From Azolla caroliniana (taxonomy: Eukaryota; Polypodiophyta): a stretch of DNA of 64,000 nt. Location: assembly GCA_043228905.1 (NCBI GenBank), contig JBHGNT010000002.1, forward strand, positions 22,010,001 to 22,074,000, written 5' to 3'. The notes under the pieces are model-generated. The model searched no databases. It saw only the letters and a program-made list of their open reading frames with translations, and had not been told where the DNA came from. Position numbers and translations under genes: made by a program. Numbering within the stretch: position 1 is the stretch's first letter; each line of letters begins with the position of its first letter. Below are positions 9,336 through 23,200 of the stretch, in pieces.

Positions 9336-11815
9336 GTCTATGCACATCATTTAAGTAATTGTCAATGTTCTTTCCCTCACTATGTATTGGGTCCCAATGA
9401 TTTACTACGTGCAAACGGGTATATCAATGGATCTCCCGTACAATTTTTGTTTGATTCGGGAAGCTCACACAACTTTGTGAATGATCGTTTGGTTCAGATA
9501 TGGGGAATCCAACCCACCATAAGTGATCACACCTATACGGTGCACTTGGCTGATGGAAGAGTACAATACATCAACGGGGTGATTCATTCATTAGGAATTT
9601 CTATTGATACTTATATAGAGGAAGTAGACTTCCATGTAATGAATCTTTCTACCACCGATGTAATACTGGCTTATCCCTGGTTTTATAATAAAAACTCTTC
9701 TTTATCTATTGATTGGGTTCATCATTCAATTACATTTGTACTGAATGATTGTACTCATTTTATTCAATGTGTAAAAAAACAATCCCTCTCGATTGTTTCC
9801 TTGTGTCCATCAATATCCGAGTTGTCTTGTTCTACTCTATTTTATTGTGTACTTGATCCGGACATTCACGTTTACAATATCGATAATGTCTCGGTTCAAT
9901 TAACATATTTTGAACAACAACTTGATGAAATCTTAAATGATTTTCGTGATGTTTTTCCGAGTGAACTACCAGATGGCTTACCTCCTAAACGTAATATAGA
10001 CCATCGTATAGATATTGTACCTGGTGTTGCACCAATAAGTATACCTCCTTATCGCTTAAGTCGATCCGAAGAGGATGAGGTAGCTAAGCAACTCAAGGAC
10101 TATTTACGAATGGGTTATATACGTTATAGCAAATCTCCATGGGGGGCACCAGTTCTCTTGGTTAAAAAGAAAGAGGGCACATGGCGCATGTGTATTAATT
10201 ACCGACGCTTGAATAAAGTGACGATCAAGAATTCATATCCATTGCCCCGGGCTAACGATCTAATTGACCGTCTTTAGGGAGCTCGGTATTTTACAAAACT
10301 TGATCTTCGTACTGGCTACCATCAAATTCGTATAAGTGAGGACGATGTTCCTAAAACGGCATTTCGTATGCACTATGGCCATTATGAGTTTCTGGTTATG
10401 CCTTTTGGATTGACCAATGCTCCGGCTACATTTCAACAAGAAATGAATGACATTTTCCGAGAACAACTTGGAAAATTTGTCGTTATTTTCTTGGATGATA
10501 TTTTAGTTTATAGCCGTACATTACAAGAACATGCTAAACATGTCCGCTTTGTTTTACAAACATTGCGTGACAAACAGTTTTATGTGAAGATCTCAAAATG
10601 TGAGTTCTTCAAGAAATCAATTACTTATCTTGGACATCTCATAACCGAACGAGGAGTTGAAATTGATCCTTCTCGCATCGAGAAAATCAAGCTTTGGCCC
10701 ACTCTTCGGAATATTCGAGAAGTTCGATCATTCCTTGGTTTTGTCGGGTTTTTGCAAAAATCTCTTAGTAATTACTCCCAATTTACGACGCCGTTTACTG
10801 ATCTTCTAAAAGGTCAAACGCGTAAGTCTACAAAACCTATTGTGTGGAATGCTACACTAGACCTCGCCTTTAAGGAACTCAAGGACCTGGTATGCAAGGC
10901 TCCTTCACTTCTTTTACCCGATCCTTCAAAACCTTTTGAGGTTGAAACCGATGCAAGTGATTATGCTATAGGTGTTGTCTTATATCAAGATGGTAAACCA
11001 ATAGCATTCGAGAGGAAGAAACTTGATTTTGCTCAATGTCGGTATACCATTCAAGAAAAGGAATTATTTACAGTTATACATGTGCTCAAAACATGACGCC
11101 ATTATCTTTATGGAAATCGCTTTGTGGTAACTACAGACCATGAGTCCTTGAAATATTTTTGTGACCAACAAGACCTAAAAGGTCGTAAGGCACGATGAGC
11201 TGATCTCATCCAGGACTTTGATTTTTCCATACGATATCGTAAAGGTTCCATGAACACTGTCGCTGATGCACTAAGTCGCATCCGTGAAGTTAACACCCTT
11301 AGCTTCACTGAAATATCATCAGATCTTTATGATCACCTTCGAGGAAAGTATCCTGATGACAGTTATTTCGCAAAATACTAGGCAAGAGTTGAGTCTGGAA
11401 CAGACACCACCACATCCTCGAAGGAATACTTCCACATTGCTAACGGTCTGCTCTACCGTAATGGGAAGGTTTGTGTTCCAGATTTACCCGAGGTCAAAAA
11501 GAGGATTCTTTTTGAATGCCATGATGCACCCTCAGTAGGGCACCCTGGAATACATCGTACACTCGTTCTCATCTCCACTCAATTTTATTGGCCTAAGATG
11601 TGTCTTGACATACATAGCTATGTGACTAAATGTCACCAATGTCAGGTTAACAAAGCCAAGCGACTTAAAGCCGCATGACTTTTACATCCCTTGGACATTC
11701 CCAATAATAAGTGGGAAAGTATATCCATGGATTTTATTGTTAGCCTTCCTCGCACCCAAAAAGGCCATGATGCCATCTGGGTTGTGGTTGATCGACTAGC
11801 TAAAATGGCCAGATT
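9336..11815 (+). pseudogene. G3 pol: protease, RT, RNase H, integrase (truncated)
   Basis: Protease: [10 protein letters not shown] at about 9450, with the later DVILAYPWF block. RT: from DHRIDIVPG, through [16 protein letters not shown], to the active site FLDDILVYS near 10490. RNase H: ETDASDYAIG near 10945 and VTTDHESLKY. Integrase: zinc region HDAPSVGHPGIH with CHQC near 11630, then the core start [13 protein letters not shown]. Sequence stops after about 40 residues of the core. In-frame stops are 10275 (TAG), 11094 (TGA), 11196 (TGA), 11379 (TAG) and 11676 (TGA). No indels are needed to follow the frame. Confidence 0.92.
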
Positions 11816-12540
11816 GAGCTTGTCCGCTCAACATATTTCCATGGCCATGATCTCAATGGGAAGTGATCCTGTCTCAAGAAGTAGGATGGTGTATGACTTT
11901 TGTTTCTTGACTTGGAGAAACTTTGTAAGAAAATGTTTTTGGACATTTTCAAACTCTTACGAAGTGGACTTAGAGAGATGCCACCTCCCCACACTTCCAC
12001 CCATGCATAAAGAAGCATCGAAAGTCACCAAAGTTTTGAAAAGGTATTTCTTGAGGACCCAACACTTAATTCCCCCATGATTGCATGTGTTGTTGCATAC
12101 TATGATATATTTCTTGCCCCTAAGCGGTGGGTAACATATTTGTTCCATCTATGGTTTGAAGGATTTTTAAGGCCACCATAATTGGAGCTTTTCACAATGT
12201 ATAATTATGGTACATAATGCATGGCTTATCTTTTTTTTTTGGACTCTTCATAGGCATAATCTTTGCTTTAGAACTGTTGACACTTAGTATGCATGCAAAT
12301 TCTTCAAATACCCTTAAAAGCTTTAATGCATCTCCAAATGTATTTGCAAAAAGCACCACATCATCCACGTACAACAAAAGCATGATGACCACATTCCCAA
12401 TGGCTCCCTCTTCAACGCCTTCTTCCTTTACAACCTTGGAAAACATTTGATTTAATTCATTAATGCATAAACCAAATAGAGTTAGTGAGAGGTGGGTATC
12501 CTTACTTAACACCAATAGTGCTATTGAAAAAAAGTTGAAG
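11816..12540 (-). pseudogene. LINE reverse-transcriptase fragment (different LINE family)
   Basis: On the minus strand 12515-12192 carries LTLFGLCINELNQMF and the active-site block LLLYVDDVVLFA, then a LSVNSSKAKIM block. After a short decayed stretch, 12010-11830 carries [19 protein letters not shown] and [16 protein letters not shown], the C-terminal region found in plant LINEs. Stops and a frameshift interrupt it. It ends where G3 begins, so the junction probably arose by deletion or rearrangement. Confidence 0.82.
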
Positions 12541-12591
12541 TTTCATTTGCCATTATACACACAACATATAACCTTCTCATAGATTCGGGAA

Positions 12592-12717
12592 ATTGCAAGC
12601 ATATAGAGTTGGAGAGAGAGAGAGAGAGAGGTTGAAATAGAGATAGATTAAGAGATCTCACGTTCTGAGAGATAACAGAGGCTAGGATATAGGTAGAATG
12701 AGAGGGATTGCAAGTTC

Positions 12718-12775
<58 letters not shown>
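12592..12775. repeat. GA microsatellite cluster
   Basis: Two long GA runs with a purine-rich spacer. Confidence 0.9.
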
Positions 12776-13081
12776 ATGTTTAGGAGAGCGTGAGAGGTAG
12801 AATAAAGAAGAAGCCAAAGAAGAAGAAATTACAACAAATTGGTTACATCAACATAACTAGGCAAGTGTTGTACCAACATTCTTTTTCTACAAAAAGTTTG
12901 AATGTCTATCTTGTGTATTCTAGGTTAATAATCTTCCTATTATTATCTTTTTCCTTAAAATTGGGGCATAATATCTATGGAAGGGATGGATGAATGTATA
13001 AATGAGAGACAAATACAACGACAAAGAGGAGAATGAGAAGATGATGCTATTCTGAAGAAGCAAAAGATTGGCATTAATAAT

Positions 13082-13438
13082 ATGCATGAGGTGGATATAG
13101 ATATGATGTCAAAACCATCATACACACATGTTATGGGAGAAGGTGCGGTGGAGAGGAATGATCAATGTTGGGAAGTAATGCATGCAATTGCTAATGAAGC
13201 ACTCCATAAAATTTTACCGAATAATATAGATATGGTGGAGAATGTAGAGGTGGAGATGCCACAAAGGGAAAATTTGAAGGCATTTTCAATGTTTCATGAG
13301 AGAGGCATTATTTGCGTTTTTATAGGCAAAAATCATTTGGCAAATTGGGCAGCGCAATGGCTAAATGCAATGGTAGGTAGGAATAGTGTGGAAGATGTGT
13401 ATAAAGATCCATGCGGGTTTTTGGAAGTCATTTTTTGA
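13082..13438 (+). CDS. Unrecognised short open frame (118 aa), probably remnant
   Basis: Opens MHEVDIDMMSK. Its second half (GIICVFIGKNHLANWAAQW and DPCGFLEVIF) faintly recalls the DUF4283 domain of plant LINE ORF1 proteins, but the match is weak. There is no neighbouring element structure, and I would not call it a host gene. AT-rich sequence on both sides has no other open frame. Confidence 0.2.
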   Translation: MHEVDIDMMSKPSYTHVMGEGAVERNDQCWEVMHAIANEALHKILPNNIDMVENVEVEMPQRENLKAFSMFHERGIICVFIGKNHLANWAAQWLNAMVGRNSVEDVYKDPCGFLEVIF

Positions 13439-13448
13439 ACCGAAGAAC

Positions 13449-13684
13449 AGGGTTTTGTCAAGCATCATGAAAAAATTGTTATGTTCAGAACATTGCTGTT
13501 TAGATGTATTAAGTCAAATCTATTTAATCGACAAAAGAGTTTGTTAACTTATGGAAAGGATTACATTATAAATGGTAGTGGTATTATATTCAAGAATGCT
13601 ACATGCAAACACAGAGGAGAAGATTTTATCAATCATCATGAAAAAGTCAGGTTCATAACATTGTTGTTTAGATGTAGGAAGTCA
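13449..13684 (+). repeat. Diverged direct repeat (about 67 bp, two copies)
   Basis: 13449-13516 and 13618-13684 share the order ATCATGAAAAA, ACATTG-TGTTTAGATGTA and AAGTCA. The rest of 13439-14212 shows no gene and is the 3' flank of DRC2. Confidence 0.6.
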
Positions 13685-14212
13685 TTGGATTCCTGGCACA
13701 TGAACTAGAATACAAGTGCAGATGGTACTAATAATAGCATTCCAACATTGTATCATTTGCCTGTGGATATAAGTGATGCAACACATGCAATATACATTTA
13801 TCTAACATGTAACTGAAACACTCTAACACCATTATCAATAAACGTTTCACATAATCATTCAACGACACATCAGGAGATTTAAATAACAATATAAATTAAT
13901 ATAGGAAGACCCAAAATAAAGATAAGGCCACTCTAGCTTATTGGTTTCACCAATTACGCCAATAGAGACTTACAAGATTATATTTCTAATATATTCTTGC
14001 TACAAAGCTATGACAAATCTAGAGTTATCCAAATATAAGGTCGAAAGAAATTATTATGTATTATTTAGATATGCATGAAACATTTATGCAAGATCACAAT
14101 GAAGAATCATAACCTTCGTATCATAGATCCATCAATTGTTATGTTAAAACACCTCTGTTTGCAATCAATAAAACTAGTCATTATTACAAATGGAAAAGAA
14201 AAATGTTTATGA

Positions 14213-17200
14213 CTAAACTAGCAGTGTTTGGGGCTTTGAAGTGTCATTGAGGATTGATCTCCTCATCATTCGTATAATGTCATCAATTATACCTGGCTTC
14301 ACATTCTGCACTGATTGATCTTGATTCTGTACACAATTAAAAACAAGGTTAAGAAGAAAACCATTCACAAAACAAGGATTCTAGTACTGAGGAATGGTTT
14401 TATGAATTGATTAATACACTTGCAAAGAATTTGAAGTTATTTCCAATCATACCATACTTCAATAAGTTTTAAACCACGACAAAAGAAGTGTGCAATCTCA
14501 GCTCTTTAATATATGTTTAGATTTTTCATGCTCATATCCCATAGGACGAAAGTAAACAATGATTACACCAACTGCCTAATCTACTATACTAGCTAGCTAT
14601 AACTTATCGCACAATCATATTACTGTGTCCAGGAGCAATGTGGGCTCAAACAAGATTAGACTTCTGCCTTCTAATGTCTGCTGGTTTATGACAAATATAC
14701 GAATGCCTCTAAGATTACAATGGCTTATAACACCTGAATTTTTTTATAATTTCTAATGTAAACCTAGTCCCCCTAGTAAAAGAAAATTCTCTCTACTCTA
14801 GCTTCTTAAAACTAAATGGCTTGAAACAGAAAATGAGTAACCAGAAATGCATTTGGTGCCTGATCATTGGAGCATAATGTTTCTGCCTTCTGAAAGTATC
14901 CATCATAGGGTAACTTAAATGGAAATATTGGTGGAGTGTTTCAGATGCTTTGCAACGATGGCTTTGGTCTTATGAAGCTGTGCAAAACAGGTTGTGGTTC
15001 AGGCTGGTGTTACCAATGGCAATGCTCACAAGGCGGAATGGATCCAGCTGTCACGACTCCATCACTTCACACAAATGTCCAAATATTTTTTTAAAGAGAT
15101 TAATGTCGTCCCCTGACCTCAAAAGAGACAAACAATGACACATAATTCTCCCTCAAATTTGATAAATGTGGTTCTCTAAAGCTATATGTGCCCATTATTC
15201 AGTATCCATCATCAGCTGATGAGAATGACACTGGTGCCTTATCATTGTGGGAAATGCATGTGACATGTGTCTCCATATATTTGGTTAAATAATGGAACCA
15301 CATGAGACTGCACATAAAAAGAGGATCTTTTAATTGGCCTTCTTTGTACCTAGATAAATCCCAGAATTGGTTAAGTCACAGCTTAAAGTGCCTATGTGAC
15401 CATTGGAAATACTCTGAACATCAGTGCCTATCTGACTAGCTTTTATGGTACTGTGCACTGATGTTTTTGTTCCTTATCATGTGGTCAATCATTGTACGTA
15501 GTGGCCCTTCTATGTTTTTCCAATCTTCATTTATCTGCTCCATACAGGAAAGTAGCTTTGACAAATGTATTGAGCCACCATAGCTTGGTGCCTGGTTTCT
15601 TAGAGCTGTACATAAGCAAGTTGGCTGAGAAAGTTGGCTGTAATGGGTTAAAATTAACTTACTCTACAGATAAAATAGCATCTCAAAAATTAAACTCTAA
15701 ATGATCTTGTATGTCAATTTTTTCTACAAAAATATGCAGTTCATTGGATACTACTCTTCAAAGAACTCAGTGTAGACCAACTAAAGCAGCATATTTAAAC
15801 AAATTAAGGATATTGAAAATCTCAAACGTAATTTCTTAGGTTTATAAGACAGATGATGCAATATGTCAGTGCCTTATTATTGATCTTCAAGAAAGAAATA
15901 TAAAAAAAGTCCATGAGCTTGGCAAACTCTCATATAGAAATATTCCCATGTTGAAGGAAACTGCACGCACAGAGAGAAAGAAGAAAGAATACTATATTAA
16001 CGTCTACTAGAGACCAAAAATGGCCTCTGTGTGTGAGAGAAAGACTAACCAGAAGGACTTTAAGCTTCCTAGTCATTTGGTCATCACATCCATTGAGCCC
16101 TTCCAGAATCTGTTTGAGTGAAAATTTCAAATTTTCAACTTCTGAGGTAAGGGATTTCTTTTGGGTATCTAGAGCCATTTTATCCAGCAGTACCTACAAT
16201 GATAATGAAAGAGAATATAAGCTTTCTGGAAAAGTTTGCTTTACTATTAATACCAGGTGCTAGCGTACCTTATTGAATTTGTTATGAAACCTGGACAGGT
16301 ACTCAAACTCTTCCACTTCCTTTCCTGTCTCATCTGTCACAAGGATAACTTGAGGCTTACCCGCTTCAGGATTTTCATGCTTTAAGCTTTCCTTCATATC
16401 TTCTTCCTTTGAACCTAATATACAAGAAACCTGTTCAGATAGCATACTGCCTTATTTTATAGACCAATATTTTGTTTCCACTTTGAACCTAACATCCAAG
16501 AAACCTGTTTAGATAGCATGCTGACCTATTTGACAGATAAATATTTTCCTCTCTTGAACCTTAAGAAAACTGCTTCAATAGCACACCGACTTATTTAGAG
16601 CCACAAAAGAAAGATAGAAAGAAAGAAATATTATTTACGTCTTTTAAGAAGCCAAAATGGCCTAAACAATTACAAAAGAGAATAACGAAATATTAAGATA
16701 CAGATAGATGCATGCACACAGAAACAAACAAAAAAAAAGCTTGTTCTGGGGTACATGTCCCACATACTCTAGTACAGCCATGGACCTCAACCTGCTTGCT
16801 AGATTGGATTTTGATGAAATCTTACTCTGTTGGATGTTTGATGGGTTAATGAATAATTTGTCTTTAACAGAGCAAAAGGAAACCTATCACCAGAATAACA
16901 TGAGACCTACCCTCTTCAGGACTTTCAGGCTTTGCGCCTTCCTTCATATTTTCCTGCTTTGAACCTATATTCAAGAAACCTGCTTAGATAGCATACTGTA
17001 TTATTTGAAGCAAAAGTGAAAAAAGAAGTCCTCAGAACAGATAATGCATAAGCGTGCACACACACACACACGCACACACACATGCAAACGCAAACACAAA
17101 CACAAACACAAACAAACAAGCAAGGTAATTCTGGGGAACATGCCACACAGCTTGGATGCAGCCATGAAACTTAACCTGCTAGTTCCAACTTTACTGAAAT

Positions 17201-20200
17201 CCTACTTTTTTGAATGTTTGAAGGGCTGAAGGAATCATGTGCTTTTAATAGGGAGCATCACAAACTCAAAAAAAAGGATGCTTTTAACACTAGCTTATTT
17301 GTTTGACAGACATTACTAATTCATAACCTCGTCTCCTAGCATGTTGTACAAGTCATTTAATATCTTATTGCAACGTAACAACCCAGATACGTCCACATCC
17401 CAGGCATACCCTCAACATCCAAAATGTCATTAATGTGCATTGATAGCTGACCCCTATCAATGCGATAGGGCAGGTCAGTCATTCATTTTTACTATGTTCC
17501 AAACTTTTTACAAGTTTGTGTGTAAATTGAAGTGATAGTCACTTTCCGTATGATCAGTAAAGGTTATGTTTTATGAGTATTGAAAGTATTGAACATTAAA
17601 TCTATGGTTGCATTTGCACATTTCATTTTCCACCCGTTCATACACTTTCCTTGGAATCCAGAACAAGGTTCTCAGAAGTTCCATCGAAGTTTGAAGGGTT
17701 GTTCACCTTTTTCTCCAAGTGAATCTGGTTTGAAGCTCATTATATTTACCAGGGTTGAAGGTAAAGAGGATAGATGTAATGGATCAAATGGAAATATTTT
17801 TTCTTGCTCCAATTCCAGCTGCAGTGAAAACAAATTACGCTCAGAATTGATAGGTAAAGCTATAGAATCAAATACAAATACTTCAATGCTAAATAAAATT
17901 TGTCAGCTTAACCTGGTTAGGCTTAGGAACATTTTCACCTTGCTGTTAACATTTCCTAGCTTCAAAATATTTTCAGCTGTATTCAGTTTCTTCCGTAGGT
18001 CAGCTTGAATCTCTTCACTTAGTTTTGAAATAGCCTGTAATTTCAAACATACATAACTCTTCCGTTACCAATGAGGCGCTATATTTGGATTGTGAAAATA
18101 AACAATACTACAATGCATGGTACTCTTTCTACTCTATTCACTCAGGGTAATAATATATTTGCTATCAAAATTAGATATTGCCTTCTGATCTTTAAATGAA
18201 AGATTATGATGACTGGGATGTGAGTCCTCAGACATTTAAAATCAGATTTTAAAAGCTTGAGGGGCAGAAATGTTTCTCAGCTTTCTCTCTACTTCAAGAA
18301 ATATGCCATCATTGGTCAGACCCCAGTAGATCCATGTTCTGGCACATGCGCAGGTATTTATTTGTATTATTAGATCAAATCCGAAAATAAAATATTTACC
18401 AGCTCGTTTAAAAATCATAATGTATGTGTGTACAGACCAACAATTCTTCACAATGAAAACTGCATATGCCATTGAGACCTAATTTTGGGTAACTAATAGC
18501 AATTGCAGAATTTCTGAATAGAGTGCACATAGTGGGACATAACAAGCCAATAATTATCCAATAATTATTTGCGATTGAGTGTGCACATAGTAGGAAATTA
18601 ACAATTACCTAAACTTCTTTACCTCCCCCATTGATATACTGCAAAATGCATCGGTTGCCAGAATCACAGGCGCAAAGCACACAGGAAAAGGAGTAGCAGC
18701 TCATAAATGTCAGAAGCAGAGCAAGAGTGCAAAATCTAGTGCAAGTGCAAACCACTACACCTAACCCATTCACAAATAATAGAAATCCATCATAAGGTAG
18801 ATGATTCGAAAATACCAAGTATGGGGATAGGAACAATTTTTAGTAACATGTATGATACATAAAAAAGAATCATTACCCACCAGTTGATAGGCAAAAGAAA
18901 AATCGGTTGTGAGAGATTTTATAGTCCTAGCAATTGCCTAAGGACATCCACATTTATGTTAACATACATGTTCAAAACTTTACCTTTGAATTGGTGATTA
19001 GCTACAACTTTTTGAAAGACAAATCCTTCAAAAGACCCACGTCGTCTACACGTAGAAATTTGGTGTTCTTTAGAGATGCAAGAAGTATGGCATGAGATGG
19101 AAGACAAATATACATAGAGTAGACCTGCTTTCCCCCTTACTCTGTCAACTTTAAGTCTGATAATCCATGATGACTTCCCAATCTAACATAAACAAACTCT
19201 GTCTCCCAAAGCAGGCAGAAAATCTTTCAGCAAATGACAAGGTACCCCACCTAAATCTTCAACCTCATTAACATGGTTGCGACTTTTTCGTTGTACCATG
19301 GTTTTTGTCCTTTCTTTGCCTATTATTAGTTCCTGTTCTTAGATATAGTCTCTACGAAGAGAGATTAACTGAGATCATGTGTCTGTAGTTCACAAATAAC
19401 AGGCAAGCTTTTTCTTGGGTTACACATCCACTGTCCTTGGAAGTGTTTTAGTATAATATTTCCTCATCCTTCCCTTTTTTATCATCCAAACACATGATCC
19501 CACTAATTTTGTGAGATTCCAAATGTGTTTGAGCAGGAGCATCACACTTGGCTGGAGCTGCGCCATTATCTTATCTATATAATTAGATCACATATTGTGT
19601 TTTGCGAAAACAATGACAGTATTATTGTACCAGTTGGACACAATTACCTTTAGTTCCTGGTGTGCATCAATTCGAAGGTTGGCTATTTTTCTTTTGAGAA
19701 CTTGATAATGTTTATTCATTCCATCTTTCTGTTCTTTCATAGCCTTGTTTCTAGAATCCCATTCACGGCTGAGACATCACCCTTAAGTTGTCAGAGATAG
19801 AAGATGAGAATTTGTTTTTCTATTTTGCTTAATCACATGTGACACAAACATCTAGAAAAATGACATATACTATGGTTTTATTTAAGCAGAAAAAATTTCT
19901 GAAGAATGTGATCAGAAGAAAAGGATAGGATATGTTATGAAATAATGAAAACAAATCCAAACAAGCTTGAATGCTTTTCCCAGAAGTTAGTCTAGCTATA
20001 GAGGGTTATCCTCATTCGTTCAACAGAACTGTGAGTTCATTAGCAAGCTACTATTTGTCACTACCTCCACCATCTTGTTTTCCATGTCGGTTGACTTCCC
20101 AATGGACTTATCCTACAAAACCTCATCCATCGAGACAAAGATTAAGCTCAGTTTACCAGTGTTGTTTGAGCCGATTTGATCAGAGCACACCTCCTTGAAT

Positions 20201-23200
20201 TCAAGATATCCTTTCGTGTGACAGGGGGCTCTATTTGTATTTTGGAATAAATTTTCTTATTGGGTACTAGAAGATTTCTTTTTCTTGATATGCATATCAA
20301 CAAGCTAAAACAAGTACCACTTCTTCCTCAAACTTTAAAGATAATGTTTATAGTAGTTAGAATAATTTAATCAGAAACTAAACCCGTTTCATACATTGCA
20401 ATTTGAAAGTTTGCTGCAACCTCAACAAGCAGAACACAAGAGTGCATAAAAACTAGTTAAAAGAGAGGGAGATGTCCAATGTGAGGTCAGTATCTGCCAT
20501 AACAGGAATTTGAAGACTTGATGTACATTCACCAATCAGAAAAACAAGGATACATTACGCTTGTTAAACATCAAGAATAATAAGGGAAAAAATGGTGAAT
20601 CATGGTGACTCATGTGCATACTGTCAACAATGATAAAAATAACAACAAATATATGCATATTTCTTGTCATAAATTTGCTTCAACCATGGATTCAGACCTG
20701 TCAGTGGCTATTTTTGCTCTTCTATACGCAATATTCTCATGCAAATGGAGAAGTTTTCTCATCCTTTGTTCAATTAACCGAGCAGTAATCTTGTCCTTCT
20801 CCATCATCTGCTTGAAGGCTTGCGTCTTGGAGTCCGTACTTTCCAAGTAAGCCTAAAATATATGTTCAATATTGCTCATATCAAGAGAAGTATTTCCGGT
20901 ATAAGGGAGAATTTTATAGGCATCATTTTGACTGATAACCGTTGTTTGGTTCCGTTACCTGATGTGTTTCCTCAATTTTGTTTTCAAGGCCTTCAATTGA
21001 TCTCTCTAAGGAAATTTTCAACACGTTGTACTCTTCGGTGTTCTTGTTCTAAGTTTGACCAGAAAGTTTTACTTTAAGTTTTGGTCGTAATAAGGATCCT
21101 TGAGGAGTCAGTTAAAATGTAAAACATTTTTACAACCTTAATCTCTTCCCGTGATGCTTCAAATTCTTGACGCAAATCATTTTCTGCCTCCTTGCATTCA
21201 TTTTCCATGGCATGAACCATATCATTCAATTCCTATAAAAATGAGTTGACTTCATTATTCAGTTCCTATTACATGCATCAATGATTTAGATAGGAACAAT
21301 TAAAACGGTCTTCTCATTCATATTAATACAGTGCCAGATTTTTTACAAAGTGGAAACTGTGAACAAACATTTCCTGATGGCAACCATAAATGCATGGGAT
21401 GCTAAGGTTTTGTGGTGCATGAGTTTTAATGTAGAAAAGGAGCTATTATAAATGTATCGTTACAATGCGATAGAACCTAAAAAATCCACATAAAAGTATT
21501 ATACATGAATAATCTATCCATATAACTGTACGTTGTCAGCTGTTGCAATTCTACTCAAGATTTATGTTATCAACTATCCCCAACAGCCTTGGGCTTTAAC
21601 ACAAAATTCCTCCACATTTTCCTCTGCACTAGGCAGCCTGAAGTGCTGCTCAGGTAGGATCAGAGAGCTATAAACAAAAGAGGGAGAATCTTCCAAGGTT
21701 AATAACCGTATAAACTTCAAAGGCTTGTGCTAATGGTGTTATGTAAGAATCCTTGGCTAACCTAGAAACACAAAAAGTGAGAACTTACCTGAAAGAACAC
21801 TAAACATACATGAAAATCTGTGCTATCCAATCCTGCATGAAAAATGTCAGGCATGACAAGATTTCGTGTGTATATAGCAGTACATCCATGTTTTCGCAGT
21901 AACCTAAGCTGAGTATGCATTTTATGATCTCCCCCACCTTAAGGCTCAGTGATATACAGTCACCTTATACCCATTATTTGTTAGAAATGGTTCATCTTTT
22001 GCATCAGATCTAAAACAGGATGTTGTTTTATCCAGACCATTGGTCTTCAGAAGTGAAAATCATACATAGCGATACTGATATAATTTACCTGATTACTTAT
22101 GTTACAGTTCTCTCTAGCTGTAAACCAAGTATATTGTCAGGGTATGGTGAATACCTTTTTCTGCTTCTCATGAGCTACGGCGATCTGTTGTCTTTCCAGC
22201 TCAAAAGAACTCTTCAGTCTTTGTAAATTACCTTGGAATTCTTCTTCCATATCCTGATATTAAGCACTCAAAAATTAAAATACAATTTTTTTATTTCATT
22301 TCCTTGTTATAAATATATACTAATATTCATGCTCAATGGATTGTGACTGGCTTCTAAAAACTACATTTTCTACACATTCGTACTCAAACACACACAATTT
22401 CTTAAAACGAGAGCTAAAATATTAGCATAAATTCTTATTTTATGAACTGAGGTTTTCCCCATTTTACACCTTCATCCTAGTACGATGTGTATTCATCAAC
22501 CCATCAAGAATAGAAAGATGCTTGCTGAAGGCCAGCTCACGCTGCTTTTCTGCTTCGGATAACTGCTCCATCATGTTAGCAATAATTCCATCCTTGCGTT
22601 TTACCTGATTTGAAAAAACTGGAAAACAAAGAATCAAATACAGATCCAGATTGTGACAGCCCATAAAAACATCTCCAACAGCTGCTTCAGAATACCTCAT
22701 GCTCATAACATTCTGAGATCGCCTCTATGTCTTTGTGCAATTCTGCAGTTTTAGCAGCTCGCATAATTTTACGCCATGTGTCATGAATTTTTTGTAAATT
22801 TTCCTTACTATACTTCTCTTCTGTATCCTGAAACACAATATATAAGTGGTGAACATCACAGTATGATATTGACATCAATTTCATTATTCCAGACATAAAA
22901 TGCTGCGATATCAGACCTTGAGTTGTTGGATGCGAGTTCTGTTCGCTGTTTGTTTTTTCTTCCTAGCTTCCTCTGCCTGTGAAAAACAATACAAGAACAT
23001 CAGTAACATAAAGATATCAAAACCAGGCTATGAAAAACAATCCAAAATGCTAATTGTCTATTATATTTCCTACCTTAAGAGCAAGGGCATCAGCTTTAGC
23101 CTTTTTCTCTTCTGGTGTAAGCTCCTTGGCATCTTTCTTCTCCTTTGACTACAATATATAATGTAAATCAATTAATGGAGACATTATGGATGCAACTGTT

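Larger units (their letters stand above)
6221..11815 (+). mobile_element. Ty3/gypsy element G3, 3'-truncated and nonsense-riddled
   Basis: The order is 5' LTR, long leader, Gag with CCHC knuckle, protease, reverse transcriptase, RNase H and integrase. The element stops abruptly inside the integrase core near 11815, where a minus-strand LINE fragment begins. The coding part keeps a single frame from 8379 to 11815 with no frameshift, yet carries eight stops, each explicable by one C-to-T or G-to-A change. No 3' LTR is present. Confidence 0.9.

Noticed and set aside
8505-11678. Stops in G3 rescued by U-to-C RNA editing, known in fern and hornwort organelles
   Set aside because: This is nuclear DNA, and several stops come from TGG to TGA, which U-to-C editing cannot repair.
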